Assembly (NCBI GenBank): GCA_003612405.1
Contig: RAYR01000013.1
Coordinates: 113,334-177,333, forward strand
DNA: 64,000 nt
Reading direction: 5' to 3'
Origin: a bacterium 0.1xD8-71
Lineage (GTDB): Bacteria > Bacillota > Clostridia > Lachnospirales > Lachnospiraceae
Positions within the stretch are counted from its first letter, which is position 1. Each line of letters opens with the position of its first letter. The position numbers and the translations under genes were made by a program. This document shows, one piece after another, positions 35,867 to 44,943 of the stretch. A model generated the notes under the pieces. The model was given only the letters and a program-made list of their open reading frames with translations. It was not told where the DNA came from and made no database searches.

Positions 35867-36979
35867 ATGCAGCCCATTTCCGTATGCATTATTGCAAAGA
35901 ACGAAGAATCCAGAATCGAACAGTGTCTCTCATCCCTCAAGCCTTACGGCTTTGAGATTGTGGTAGTGGATACCGGTTCCACAGACCGGACAAAGGAAAT
36001 TGCCGCCAGGTACGCAGACAAGGTACTTGACTTTGCATGGTGTGATGATTTCAGCGCCGCCAGAAACTATTCCCTGCGGGAAGCTTCCAACAACTGGATC
36101 TTTATGATAGACTGCGATGAGTCTGTAAAATATCTGGATTTAGAAGAGCTTACCTACTTTCGCAAGCACCTTGCAGACAGCGTCGGCTCTGTCTCCCGTG
36201 AAAACCTGGTGACAGAAAACGGCACCCTCACACTCAACAACACAGACTACACGGAACGGTTCTTTGACAGACGGCTGTACCGTTACACGGGTATTATCCA
36301 TGAGCAACTGACTCCCATACGGGGACATGAATTTCCTAACTACCTGCTCAAGACCACCCTCCTGCACACGGGCTACGACATGACGGATGCAGAACGTGAC
36401 GCCAAATACCAGCGCAATTACAATCTTTTATTAAAACAATTGGAACAGGATCCTGAGAATCCTTATCTCTACTACCAGCTGGGCAAAAGCTGTGAGATTT
36501 TAAAAGATTACAGCCGTGCCTGCGAATATTATGACAAAGGACTTACCTTCGACCTGGACCCGGAGCTTGCCTATGTGCAGGCAATGGTAGTCTCCTACGG
36601 CAATGCTTTACTGTGTACAGGCAATGCCGGGACTGCGCTGGGTTTTGAAGGTATCTATGAGGAATTTGGCAATGTAACGGATTTTGTCTATCTGATGGGC
36701 AATATTTACAGAGAAAATGGCATGTATGAGCAGGCTCTGATGCAATACCAGAAGGCTGTCGGTATGCCGCCCGGCAAACAGAACGGTACCAACAGTTTTC
36801 TGCCCGTCTACCAGTCAGGCACTATTTTAGAGACCCTGGGGGATATGGACTCCGCCATCGCCTGCTACAGGCAGTGCACCGGCTTTACACCCGCAGAAGA
36901 GAAACTAACGGCACTGATCAATGCAGCAAATAAGGCCGCAAATGAACGCACCGCAACATCGGATACCGAAACGAACTAA
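35867..36979 (+). CDS. GT2 glycosyltransferase with TPR-like C-terminus (copy 1, type A)
   Basis: A 370-residue protein. The GT-A domain opens ISVCIIAKNEESRIEQCL, with VVDTGSTDRTKEIA, WCDDFSAARNYS and the catalytic-metal segment FMIDCDESVK. From about residue 190 there are TPR-like repeats (PYLYYQLGKSCEILKDYSRA, YEQALMQYQKAV). This family includes flagellin and bacteriocin (SunS-like) glycosyltransferases, in which the TPR part helps bind protein acceptors. It is the first of four tandem paralogues, with a 15-base gap to the next. Its nearest relative here is copy 3. Confidence 0.88.
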   Translation: MQPISVCIIAKNEESRIEQCLSSLKPYGFEIVVVDTGSTDRTKEIAARYADKVLDFAWCDDFSAARNYSLREASNNWIFMIDCDESVKYLDLEELTYFRKHLADSVGSVSRENLVTENGTLTLNNTDYTERFFDRRLYRYTGIIHEQLTPIRGHEFPNYLLKTTLLHTGYDMTDAERDAKYQRNYNLLLKQLEQDPENPYLYYQLGKSCEILKDYSRACEYYDKGLTFDLDPELAYVQAMVVSYGNALLCTGNAGTALGFEGIYEEFGNVTDFVYLMGNIYRENGMYEQALMQYQKAVGMPPGKQNGTNSFLPVYQSGTILETLGDMDSAIACYRQCTGFTPAEEKLTALINAANKAANERTATSDTETN

Positions 36980-36994
36980 CATAAAGGAGCACCC

Positions 36995-38044
36995 ATGATT
37001 CCCATATCGGCCTGTATTATTACCAAAAATGAATCCGCAAATCTGGATAAATGCCTGGCTGCCCTGGCCGCCTACCCCTTTGAGATTGTGGTAGTGGACA
37101 CCGGTTCCACAGACGATTCCAAAGAGGTTGCCCGCAAATATACCGATAAAATATATGATTTTACATGGGTAGACGATTTCAGCGCCGCCAGAAACTATGC
37201 CGCCGGACGGGCGTCCCATAATATGATATTTCCCGTTGATACGGATGAATTTATTACCCGTCTGGATTGGGATGAATTGCAGGCACTGCTGGAAACAAAC
37301 CCCAAATCCGTGGGCAGTATCAAACGGCTGGACTACTTCGAGACAGACGGTGAAACCCATTGTCAGATCTGTATCATTGACAGGATTTACAACCGGAAAT
37401 ACTATCATTACGACAAGCCGATTCACGAAGTCATTGTTCCTCTGGCCCGTATCCCTTATACTTCCTATACCACGACCATTGAGGCCGATCATGTAGGATA
37501 TCTTGGCCCAGGCAATAAACTGAAGGAAAAGGCCATGCGGGATATGGAACTGCTTCTGAAAGAGCTGGAAGAGAATCCCGAGGAACCTTATTACTACTTC
37601 CAGATTGCCCAGAGCTACATGTTGATGCGCGACCCGGAGAACTCCCTTATTTACTTTCAGAAAGCAATGGAGCACCACCCGAATCCCAGAGCCGATTATA
37701 CGCATATTCTGGTATACAACTATGGCCACCTGCTTTTGGAAAAGGGTCTGCTTACAGAGGCATCCATCCTGCTTACCTACTACGAGTATTACAGTGATAA
37801 CAGGGACTACCTGTGCCTGATCGGACTTTATTATCTACACCAGAATCAGCCTTTAAAGGCGCTTCCCGAATTTGTAAAAGCATTGACTGCTCCCATGTAT
37901 GACATGACTGACCCTCGAGAACCGTCTTATTATATCGGTTATATTTATGAACTGTTTGGCAAGAAGGATATTGCCAGGACGCATTATGTAAACTGCGGTA
38001 AAGATTATGCCCCTGCTGTGGAAGCGCTTGCACGGCTAGGTTGA
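36995..38044 (+). CDS. GT2 glycosyltransferase with TPR-like C-terminus (copy 2, type B)
   Basis: A 349-residue protein: ISACIITKNESANLDKCL, VVDTGSTDDSKEVA, WVDDFSAARNYAAGRASH, FPVDTDEFITR, then helical repeats. It shares long segments with copy 4, such as RIYNRKYYHYDKPIHEVIV, FVKALTAP and FGKKDIARTHY, and less with copies 1 and 3. It probably glycosylates flagellin Ser/Thr residues or extends the first sugar. Ribosome site AAGGAG. Confidence 0.88.
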   Translation: MIPISACIITKNESANLDKCLAALAAYPFEIVVVDTGSTDDSKEVARKYTDKIYDFTWVDDFSAARNYAAGRASHNMIFPVDTDEFITRLDWDELQALLETNPKSVGSIKRLDYFETDGETHCQICIIDRIYNRKYYHYDKPIHEVIVPLARIPYTSYTTTIEADHVGYLGPGNKLKEKAMRDMELLLKELEENPEEPYYYFQIAQSYMLMRDPENSLIYFQKAMEHHPNPRADYTHILVYNYGHLLLEKGLLTEASILLTYYEYYSDNRDYLCLIGLYYLHQNQPLKALPEFVKALTAPMYDMTDPREPSYYIGYIYELFGKKDIARTHYVNCGKDYAPAVEALARLG

Positions 38045-38117
38045 TTGGGAACAGCGCTGCAAAGCCCTTCCCTGCAACGGGTTGGCACAAACATATATTT
38101 TAAAAAGGAGACTGCTT

Positions 38118-39200
38118 ATGATTCCCCTGTCAGTATGTATTATCGGTAAAAATGAAGAAAAAAATATTGAGAGATGCCTGGCCCCTCTTGTACCCTATGG
38201 CTTCGAGATCATCTATGTAGATACCGGATCCACAGACCGCACCAAAGAGCTGGCCGCCAAATATACGGATAACATTTATGACTTTGAATGGGTCAATGAC
38301 TTCAGTGCCGCCAGGAACTTTTCTCTTCAGAAAGCATCCCATAACTACGTGTTGGTCATCGACTGTGATGAATTTCTGACTGACATCGATCTTGACGGCA
38401 TCGAACATGCAGTCAATGAACATCCCCGCGGAATTGGTATGGTACTGCGAATCAACCAGTGTGAATCCAATGGTAAGATGACGACCTCTCCCGACCGCGT
38501 GGAACGCCTGTTCCACAAACGCTATTATCACTATAATTATACAATACACGAACAGGTATGCGATATTAATACCAACAGTACTTACTGTGAGCGCTATGAT
38601 ATTCCACTTACTCTGGATCATGTGGGTTATGTAGGGGGAGAGGAAGATAAAAGGCGTAAGGCGGAGCGCAACAATGAACTGCTTTTTAAAGAAATTGAGA
38701 AACACCCGGACGATCCCTATTTCTATTTCCAGGTCGGACAGTCCTACAACTTGATTAATGACTATGAAAATTCCTACATTTATTATAAAAAAGCCTTTGA
38801 GCTTCCTCTGAACACGGAAGAACTCTGGGTACAGTTCATGGCAGTCACCTTTATCAACTCCATGACACATACCGGACGATCCGATGAGGCCCTGGAACTT
38901 TTTGAACCTGTTTACAGCTGTTTTGCCAACACGGCTGATTTCTATTGTAGTATGGGTAATATTTACTTAAATCTGACAAACCCACAGCCTCTCAAGGCAA
39001 TGATGGAATATGTGAAAGCCTCACAATGTCCAGAGGCCCGGGAGGAAGGTTCCAATACCTTTATTCCCTATTACAATATGGGCATCATCAATGAAATGCT
39101 CGGCAATGTGCCTGCTGCCATAAACTTTTATCAAAAATCTGCGGCCTATCATTATCCGCTTGCAGAAGAACGGCTTTCCGTACTGAATCGGCAGTGTTAG
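38118..39200 (+). CDS. GT2 glycosyltransferase with TPR-like C-terminus (copy 3, type A)
   Basis: A 360-residue protein from the ATG at 38118 (AAAGGAG seven bases upstream); an upstream in-frame start at 38082 lacks a ribosome site. It shows LSVCIIGKNEEKNIERCL, YVDTGSTDRTKELA, WVNDFSAARNFSLQKASH and VLVIDCDEFLTDID, followed by TPR-like helices (YFYFQVGQSYNLINDYENS). The RTKE-LAAKY and IDCDE patterns group it with copy 1, supporting duplication of a two-gene unit. Confidence 0.88.
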   Translation: MIPLSVCIIGKNEEKNIERCLAPLVPYGFEIIYVDTGSTDRTKELAAKYTDNIYDFEWVNDFSAARNFSLQKASHNYVLVIDCDEFLTDIDLDGIEHAVNEHPRGIGMVLRINQCESNGKMTTSPDRVERLFHKRYYHYNYTIHEQVCDINTNSTYCERYDIPLTLDHVGYVGGEEDKRRKAERNNELLFKEIEKHPDDPYFYFQVGQSYNLINDYENSYIYYKKAFELPLNTEELWVQFMAVTFINSMTHTGRSDEALELFEPVYSCFANTADFYCSMGNIYLNLTNPQPLKAMMEYVKASQCPEAREEGSNTFIPYYNMGIINEMLGNVPAAINFYQKSAAYHYPLAEERLSVLNRQC

Positions 39201-39256
39201 CGCCGTATCAGACCGGTTACCCTAAGGCAGACAGTTATCAATACAAGGAGATTCCC

Positions 39257-40312
39257 ATGATACCTATTTCCGTATGCATTATTACCAAAAACGAGGCGGA
39301 GCGTTTAGAACAATGTCTTCAGACGTTACAGCCCTATCCTTTTGAAATCGTAGTTGTGGACACCGGTTCAACAGACACCTCCAAGGAAACAGCCAGAAAA
39401 TACACTGATAAAGTCTATGAATTTAGCTGGATTGACGATTTCAGCGCTGCCAGAAATTATGCAGCCAAATGTGCTTCTCATGACATGATATTTTCCATTG
39501 ATACCGATGAGCTTATCAGATCCCTTGACTGGGATGCCTTGCAATCCATAATTGCAGATAATCCCAAGGGCATAGGATGCATCAGACATCTGGATTATTT
39601 TGAGACAGATTCAGAAACCAAATGCTATGATAAGATGCTTGAACGAATCTATAACCGAAAGTATTATCATTATGAACGACCCATTCACGAAGCAATCGTT
39701 CCCATGACCGCCATTTCCTGCAAATCCTACGAAACCTCCGTCACCGTAGATCATATCGGTTACCTGGGCAATAAGGATACACTACGGCACAAGGCGGAAA
39801 GAAATCTTGCTCTGCTTAAAAAAGAACTGCAAAGAACACCCGATGATCCCTATACTTACTTTCAGGTTGGCCAGAGCTACATGCTACTGCGGGACCATGA
39901 GCATGCCTGTGATTACTTTCGGGAAGCAATAGCGCGCAATCCTTCCCCCTCAGACAGTTACACCCGTATGCTGGTCAATAATTACGGGAATGTCCTGATT
40001 GATCTGGACAGGCCTGAGGAAGCCATAGGCCTGCTCTCCTATTATGAATATTATGACAATAACATAGATTACCTGTGTATGATCGGCCTGAGCTATATGC
40101 TTGTAGGACAGCCTTTAAGAGCCCTGCCGGAATTCGTTAAAGCACTAACCGCTCCCACAAGTGATTCAAGCGATCCGCGGATTCCTTCTTATTATATCGG
40201 TTATCTCTATGAGTATTTCGGCAAGAAAGATATCGCCAGAACACATTATCTGAACTGCGGAGACTACGCACCGGCCGTAGAGGCTCTGACACGACTCGAA
40301 TCTCAGATATAA
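39257..40312 (+). CDS. GT2 glycosyltransferase with TPR-like C-terminus (copy 4, type B)
   Basis: A 351-residue protein from the ATG at 39257 (AAGGAG six bases upstream). It shows ISVCIITKNEAERLEQCL, VVDTGSTDTSKETA, WIDDFSAARNYAAKCASH and FSIDTDELIRSLDWD, then repeats with SYMLLRDHEHACDYFREAI. It is closely related to copy 2 over the whole length. It ends 90 bases before flagellin, with which it converges. Confidence 0.88.
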   Translation: MIPISVCIITKNEAERLEQCLQTLQPYPFEIVVVDTGSTDTSKETARKYTDKVYEFSWIDDFSAARNYAAKCASHDMIFSIDTDELIRSLDWDALQSIIADNPKGIGCIRHLDYFETDSETKCYDKMLERIYNRKYYHYERPIHEAIVPMTAISCKSYETSVTVDHIGYLGNKDTLRHKAERNLALLKKELQRTPDDPYTYFQVGQSYMLLRDHEHACDYFREAIARNPSPSDSYTRMLVNNYGNVLIDLDRPEEAIGLLSYYEYYDNNIDYLCMIGLSYMLVGQPLRALPEFVKALTAPTSDSSDPRIPSYYIGYLYEYFGKKDIARTHYLNCGDYAPAVEALTRLESQI

Positions 40313-40340
40313 CCGAAAAGTTTATACAATATGACAGAAA

Positions 40341-40366
40341 AAAGCCCACCCTTTCGGGTGGGCTTT
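40341..40366 (-). terminator. Terminator between copy-4 glycosyltransferase and flagellin
   Basis: A perfect 11-bp stem (40341-40351 with 40356-40366) and four-base loop. On the minus strand it is followed by six T, so it is best read as the flagellin terminator. It may also stop plus-strand transcripts, but no T tract follows on that side. Confidence 0.88.
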
Positions 40367-40402
40367 GATAGTTCACTTTGCAATTTCTCTCTACTATAGC
40401 AA

Positions 40403-41461
40403 TTAGCCAAGTAAGGACAGTGCCAACTGGTTGGACTGATTTGCCTGTGAAAGCATGGAAGTACCAGCCTGCTGTAAGATATTGTTGTTGGAGTACTGAA
40501 CCATCTCTGTAGCAATATCTGTATCGCGGATAGCTGCCTCTGCGGAAGAGGTGTTCTCAACGATGTTATCCAGGTTGTTGATTGTGTGCTCTAATCTGTT
40601 CTGGATTGCACCGAGGTCACTTCTCTGCTGAGATACTAATACCAGCGCGCCCTTGATAAATGCGTTCAGGGAGTTGAAATCCTGTGCTGTAGCAACAGAT
40701 TCAGCCTTACCACCATCCAACTTCATGAAGGAGTTGATCAGCTTACTAGCAACATCACTCGTCATAGTTGCAGATGAATAGGAAGTACCTTTCAATGTAG
40801 AGAATGTTGTAGTTGTCTTATTACCAGCTGTACCAATCATGACACTCTGACCAGATGACAGTTTTGTGCTGCTATATGTTGTAGCTACATAGCTTGCTGC
40901 CTCATTCTTAACCAGATTATTGTAGGTAATCTTGGTATACATCTTGGTATCGATGCCTTTTGCAAGACCTGCCATACTCATATTCTGGATGGAGATGTCG
41001 ATATGCTGACCAGCTTCTGCACCAACCTGAAGGCCTTTAATGAAGGAACCGTCTAAGAGGTTCATCTCATTGAAAGTGGTTGTGCTCTGTACACGGTCAA
41101 CTTCGCTCATCAACTGTCTGATCTCGGCCTGGATAGATGCACGATCGGATGTTGTAAGTGTACCATTCTCACCCTTAACAGCCAGCTCGTTCATTCTCTG
41201 TAACATATCCTCAACTTCGTTCAATGCACCTTCAGCTGTCTGTACAACGCTGATACCATCCTGTGCATTAGCGGAAGCCTGTGTAAGACCTCTGATCTGT
41301 CTTCTCATCTTCTCGGAAATGGAGAGCCCTGCTGCATCATCTGCTGCGCGGTTGATCTTATAACCGGAAGATAATTTCTCAGTAGATTTAGCCTGAGAAG
41401 AAGTTGTCAGTCCTAACATTCTGTTAGAGTTCATTGCTGTAATGTTGTGTTTTACTACCAT
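40403..41461 (-). CDS. hag: Flagellin
   Basis: A 352-residue flagellin from the ATG at 41461, which has a perfect AAGGAGG eight bases upstream. The conserved N-terminal D0/D1 (HNITAMNSNRMLGL, LSSGYKINRAADDAAGLSIS) and C-terminal D1/D0 (AEAAIRDTDIATEMVQYS, ANQSNQLALSLL) are intact. The central part (~residues 190-260) is short and very rich in Ser and Thr, a likely O-glycosylation surface. Flagellin is secreted by the flagellar export system and polymerises into the filament. The gene has a sigma-28 promoter and a CsrA-type leader, and is flanked by glycosyltransferase genes. Confidence 0.97.
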   Translation of the reverse strand: MVVKHNITAMNSNRMLGLTTSSQAKSTEKLSSGYKINRAADDAAGLSISEKMRRQIRGLTQASANAQDGISVVQTAEGALNEVEDMLQRMNELAVKGENGTLTTSDRASIQAEIRQLMSEVDRVQSTTTFNEMNLLDGSFIKGLQVGAEAGQHIDISIQNMSMAGLAKGIDTKMYTKITYNNLVKNEAASYVATTYSSTKLSSGQSVMIGTAGNKTTTTFSTLKGTSYSSATMTSDVASKLINSFMKLDGGKAESVATAQDFNSLNAFIKGALVLVSQQRSDLGAIQNRLEHTINNLDNIVENTSSAEAAIRDTDIATEMVQYSNNNILQQAGTSMLSQANQSNQLALSLLG

Positions 41462-41469
41462 AATATATT

Positions 41470-41501
41470 CCTCCTTGAATTTATTGCGGCATCCTTGCCG
41501 C
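41470..41501 (-). promoter_or_regulatory. CsrA-binding hairpin and Shine-Dalgarno site in the hag leader
   Basis: On the transcript a 6-bp stem (GCGGCA/TGCCGC, 41501-41496 with 41491-41486) presents an AGGA loop. The core CAAGGATG matches the CsrA consensus CARGGAUG exactly. The Shine-Dalgarno sequence AAGGAGG (41476-41470), about ten bases downstream, gives the second GGA site. This is the arrangement known for B. subtilis hag (BS1 in a hairpin, BS2 over the ribosome site). Further GGA motifs lie at 41520-41540. Confidence 0.75.
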
Positions 41502-41563
41502 CACTTTGTTTTTGTAAAGATATCTCCGTCCCGTCCGCTGACTTTGATATCTCTACAGTTGTT

Positions 41564-41587
41564 CAAGTAAATTTCTTACTTTACTTG
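41564..41587 (-). other. Hairpin at the 5' end of the hag mRNA
   Basis: A perfect inverted repeat with 8-bp arms (CAAGTAAA/TTTACTTG) and an 8-base loop begins right where transcription from the sigma-28 promoter should start (about 41587). A stem at the very 5' end could protect the mRNA from 5'-dependent decay. Confidence 0.6.
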
Positions 41588-41593
41588 TATTAT

Positions 41594-41620
41594 ATATCGG
41601 TGTTTCTCCGATTTACTTTA
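41594..41620 (-). promoter_or_regulatory. Sigma-28 promoter of flagellin
   Basis: Minus strand: TAAA (41620-41617), 15-base spacer, ACCGATAT (41601-41594). It is a near-perfect match to the Gram-positive SigD consensus TAAA-N15-GCCGATAT. The spacer contains ATCGG, an inverted repeat of the -10 CCGAT. Confidence 0.88.
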
Positions 41621-41665
41621 GGGCAGTTTTGAATTTTTTTTAAATTTTTTTGCTGCCCGTAAGTA

Positions 41666-42142
41666 CTACTTTTTGTTGTCATAAAACTGAGGTGCAACAA
41701 CGTGCAGATTGTTCATGCTGTTATAATAATTCTTGCTCACCTTCATTTTAGACGCTGCCTTGCCAATCTGGTTCCGGCTTCTCTGGAACTGCCTTTCAGC
41801 CTTCATTTTATTACGCATCCTGACTGCATTGATACGAACCACCTTGTCAGTAATCTGGCTGATCAGTTCCTGCATATGTGCAATCTCACTGCGATAGGCT
41901 GACTTGTTCGCCATCAGCTCTTCCCTGGTACGTTCGTACACAATCTCAAAGCCATCATCCAACTTTTCAAGTGCCTCAGCCAGAGAACCAATCCGGTCTG
42001 TGGATGCATCCAGGGCATCCATATCCAGTTCCTCCTGTTTCAGGATTTCCTCCTGTACTTCATTCTCCCGGATAATATCATCCAGAAGGCGGTTTTTCTT
42101 CTCAAGACTTTCTACCAGTATCTGTACACTGCTCTGATCCAT
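41666..42142 (-). CDS. FliT-like flagellar export chaperone (candidate)
   Basis: A 158-residue, mainly helical, charged protein starting at the ATG at 42142 (AAAGG nine bases upstream); an upstream TTG is less likely. It begins DQSSVQILVESLEKKNRLLDD, as in FlgN/FliT-type chaperones, and ends with an Asn/Tyr-rich basic tail. It directly follows fliS in a fliD-fliS-(fliT) order, so a FliT-type role as a chaperone of the filament cap FliD is most likely. Direct sequence resemblance is weak. Confidence 0.65.
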   Translation of the reverse strand: MDQSSVQILVESLEKKNRLLDDIIRENEVQEEILKQEELDMDALDASTDRIGSLAEALEKLDDGFEIVYERTREELMANKSAYRSEIAHMQELISQITDKVVRINAVRMRNKMKAERQFQRSRNQIGKAASKMKVSKNYYNSMNNLHVVAPQFYDNKK

Positions 42143-42156
42143 GCCGCACAACCTTT

Positions 42157-42540
42157 CTATGACTGTCTGCTTCGTCTCATAACTTCTTTCCAGGTATCCC
42201 TGACGCTCCTTAGGTGCGTATTGACTTCCTCCAGGATTGCCGGATCTTTCTTCATATTCGCCTCAAAGAGTCTCTGCAACAGATAGACGTAAATCCTGTC
42301 AAAATCTTTCGCTACGGCATATTTATGATCCAAGGTATTCCTGAATTCCTCAATAATACGCTGTGTCTTCTTGATATTCAGATGTGCCTTCTCAATCTCT
42401 CCATGTTCTATGGATACGATTGCTATATTACAGAACTTGATGGCGCCCTCATACAGCATCAGCGTAATTTCCGCCGGGGAAGCTGTCATAATCTTATTAT
42501 TTGTATACTCCGCAAAGGGATTGTGTGCCGGCATAGCCAT
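42157..42540 (-). CDS. fliS: Flagellin export chaperone FliS
   Basis: A 127-residue all-helical protein with the family pattern NPFAEYTNNKIMTASPAEITL, LMLYEGAIKFCNIA and AHLNIKKTQRIIEEFRNTLD. FliS binds the flagellin C-terminus and keeps it unpolymerised in the cytoplasm. In B. subtilis it also balances flagellin, FliW and CsrA. It has a strong ribosome site. A small hairpin (about 42582-42606) lies in the gap after fliD. Confidence 0.95.
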   Translation of the reverse strand: MAMPAHNPFAEYTNNKIMTASPAEITLMLYEGAIKFCNIAIVSIEHGEIEKAHLNIKKTQRIIEEFRNTLDHKYAVAKDFDRIYVYLLQRLFEANMKKDPAILEEVNTHLRSVRDTWKEVMRRSRQS

Positions 42541-42634
42541 TCTCCTCCTTGATCCAACCTGCCATTATCATGCTGCAAACAACGGATGCCGGGCTTTGCC
42601 GGACATCCTTGTATTTACACATTACCCGCCAAAA

Positions 42635-44923
42635 TCAGCCGCCAAACATGCTGGATACCGCATTGTTCTTGGACTCCATCTTTGCCAGGGCCGTCTCCAT
42701 CGCCGAGAACTTCGCATACCACTTATCCATCAGCGCGTTCAGCTTCTCTTCCTGCTTCTTGATCTTATCCGTGTAATTGTCATACTCTTTCTGCATCTGC
42801 TTGTCGTTATAAACGGTAAGCGCACTGCTGAGTGTGGTCGCAGACATTTTCTTATTCAGCTCATCATGCATGTTGTTGGTGAGGCCGACAAAGAAATTCA
42901 TGACCGTTTCCGGATCTGATGCAATCATACTGCGCAGCATATCGTCCTTGCCCCGTACGGTAGGATCATCCTGGTCGCCGTCAATATGATAGGCATTTCT
43001 CTCATTGTCCTTAGATGCAAAGTATCCCAGTGTGGCAATCCCGAAATCCGACAGATACATATTCTTGCCGCCCACATTGACACCCTTAAGCATTATACTC
43101 TTCATTGCCGAAGCCACGGTGCTTAATGTAGAGTCTCTGCGAAGCAGGGAGTCCTTAATCTTCTTCTCCCACTCCTCGATCTCATCGTCAGACATGGCTT
43201 CCTTCTCTTCTGCGGTAAGAGGCTCGTAATCCTTGGCGGACTCCGCATTATACATGCCGTCCATCTCATTAATCAGCTTGTTGTACTCCGTAAAGAGTCC
43301 CTTGATCATGTCATAAATGCCATCGGTATCCGTAGTGGTGGATAAGGTAACCTCCTTATCGGTCTCCTCCAACGCCGTAATGGTCATACCGTTGACAGAA
43401 ATGGTATTGTTATAGGAAGTGTACTTCACACCGTTCAGTGTCATTTCCGCATCGCTTCCCTGAATCTTGTGGGCCATTTTCTTATCCGACAGGCCTTGGG
43501 TAAACTCGCCGTCCAGGAACTTAATCGCCGCAATGACCTTCTTATTTACTTCTGCCGTCACATCGTCTATTAAATCCTGGGTTTCTTTTATCTCCACTTT
43601 ACTGGAATCATTAGGATCTACCGTCTCAGTGAAGTACTTCTTATTCTCATCAATCGTATCCTGATTTTTCTTTATGGTAGCCTCATTGGTGGCAATGGCA
43701 TTGACATAGCTGTAACATTCGCTTGCTTTCTCGATCTCCTTCTCTACGCTCTCAACATCCGCTTTGGCTGCCGCGATAGCCGCCTCGTCACGGTCAGCCC
43801 CCTGTTTGGCATCCAACTCTGCATATTTTTTGCGTTTCTCTTCAAGATCCTGCACCAGACCGCCCTGACGAACCGTCTCCTTAACCTCGTTGCCGTCTTT
43901 GTCAAGCACCGGTTGGCCATGTTCATCCTTCTTGACAACCTCGGTGGGCGTGCCATGGATCCTGTTATAGAGATCTTTTTTTAACTCGGCATAATCGCCG
44001 TTATACGGGGACTTAGACACATCCCCATACTCTGCAAAGCCGTCCAGCTTGGCAAGTTCTGTCTTATTATAGTCATTGGCCTTTGTCAATGCTTCATTGT
44101 CTTTTGCGAGGGCATCATTTGTCTCTTTATAAGCCGCTGCCCGCGCCGCAACCATATCCGCAATCAGCTTATTCCTTGCCTCATCGTTGGTCGCATAATC
44201 CTTCCACTTCGCATACTCCTTGTATTCCGCGGTGTTCATATAAGCCTTATACTCATCGGAATCCTTGTCTGCCGGCGGTGCACTGAGAAGTCCCAGCGTC
44301 GCAAGCGCCTCAAAGCCTTTTGAGTCATTGGCGGAGAGGGTAAAGTTTGCGTTCTTACCGGTATCCTTGGAGCTGATATAAATACGCTGGTTATCCTGGT
44401 CGAAGTTGGCATTTAACCCCACGCCCTTTAACTTATCAACAAAATCGTTGATTGTCATATTTGCATCGACTGCAATCTCCACCGACTGTCCAAGCGCACC
44501 GTTGACACTGATTTTGCCATCCCCTTTAAATCCCAGATTGCCTAATGTAGCCTTGCCCGTAAAACATGTACCGTTATCGGTTTCCAGACTGCCGCCTGTC
44601 AGATACGCACGTTTTGCCATCTTATCCACGGTCAGGGTGTGCACGCCATCCACGGTACTCTCACCGCTCACTACTTTAACCGCATTAGGATTGGACACGG
44701 TGGTCTTTTTCTTCATATAAGAACTTTGCAGGCGCATATCATCCAGTTTCTGATAGAAACTGTAAATCTTGGTATTTAACGCTTTCCACGCATCCTGTTT
44801 CCAGCTCAGTTTCTTCTGCGCCTTTACCAGTTTCGTCTTCTTATAGCTCTGAGCCGATGCCAGCTCATTGATGATACTCTCGGTATCAAGTCCGGAGTAC
44901 ATACCTGTTATTCTGATAGCCAT
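42635..44923 (-). CDS. fliD: Flagellar filament cap protein FliD
   Basis: A 762-residue protein. The N-terminal domain (RITGMYSGLDTESIINELA) and C-terminal coiled coil (MQKEYDNYTDKIKKQEEKL, LAKMESKNNAVSSMFGG) are typical. Between residues ~215 and ~470 lies a long, charged, Lys/Glu/Ala-rich segment, probably coiled coil, which makes the protein longer than common FliD. The insertion could be a surface-exposed arm of the cap. The gene lies in flaG-fliD-fliS-fliT under the sigma-28 promoter at 45521-45547. Confidence 0.94.
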   Translation of the reverse strand: MAIRITGMYSGLDTESIINELASAQSYKKTKLVKAQKKLSWKQDAWKALNTKIYSFYQKLDDMRLQSSYMKKKTTVSNPNAVKVVSGESTVDGVHTLTVDKMAKRAYLTGGSLETDNGTCFTGKATLGNLGFKGDGKISVNGALGQSVEIAVDANMTINDFVDKLKGVGLNANFDQDNQRIYISSKDTGKNANFTLSANDSKGFEALATLGLLSAPPADKDSDEYKAYMNTAEYKEYAKWKDYATNDEARNKLIADMVAARAAAYKETNDALAKDNEALTKANDYNKTELAKLDGFAEYGDVSKSPYNGDYAELKKDLYNRIHGTPTEVVKKDEHGQPVLDKDGNEVKETVRQGGLVQDLEEKRKKYAELDAKQGADRDEAAIAAAKADVESVEKEIEKASECYSYVNAIATNEATIKKNQDTIDENKKYFTETVDPNDSSKVEIKETQDLIDDVTAEVNKKVIAAIKFLDGEFTQGLSDKKMAHKIQGSDAEMTLNGVKYTSYNNTISVNGMTITALEETDKEVTLSTTTDTDGIYDMIKGLFTEYNKLINEMDGMYNAESAKDYEPLTAEEKEAMSDDEIEEWEKKIKDSLLRRDSTLSTVASAMKSIMLKGVNVGGKNMYLSDFGIATLGYFASKDNERNAYHIDGDQDDPTVRGKDDMLRSMIASDPETVMNFFVGLTNNMHDELNKKMSATTLSSALTVYNDKQMQKEYDNYTDKIKKQEEKLNALMDKWYAKFSAMETALAKMESKNNAVSSMFGG

Positions 44924-44943
44924 TTTATTTACCTCCTAGCTGT

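Noticed and set aside
40403..41566. A flagellin beginning at 41566
   Set aside because: The extra 35 residues are not flagellin-like and overlap the leader hairpins; the ATG at 41461 has a perfect ribosome site and the standard flagellin N-terminus.
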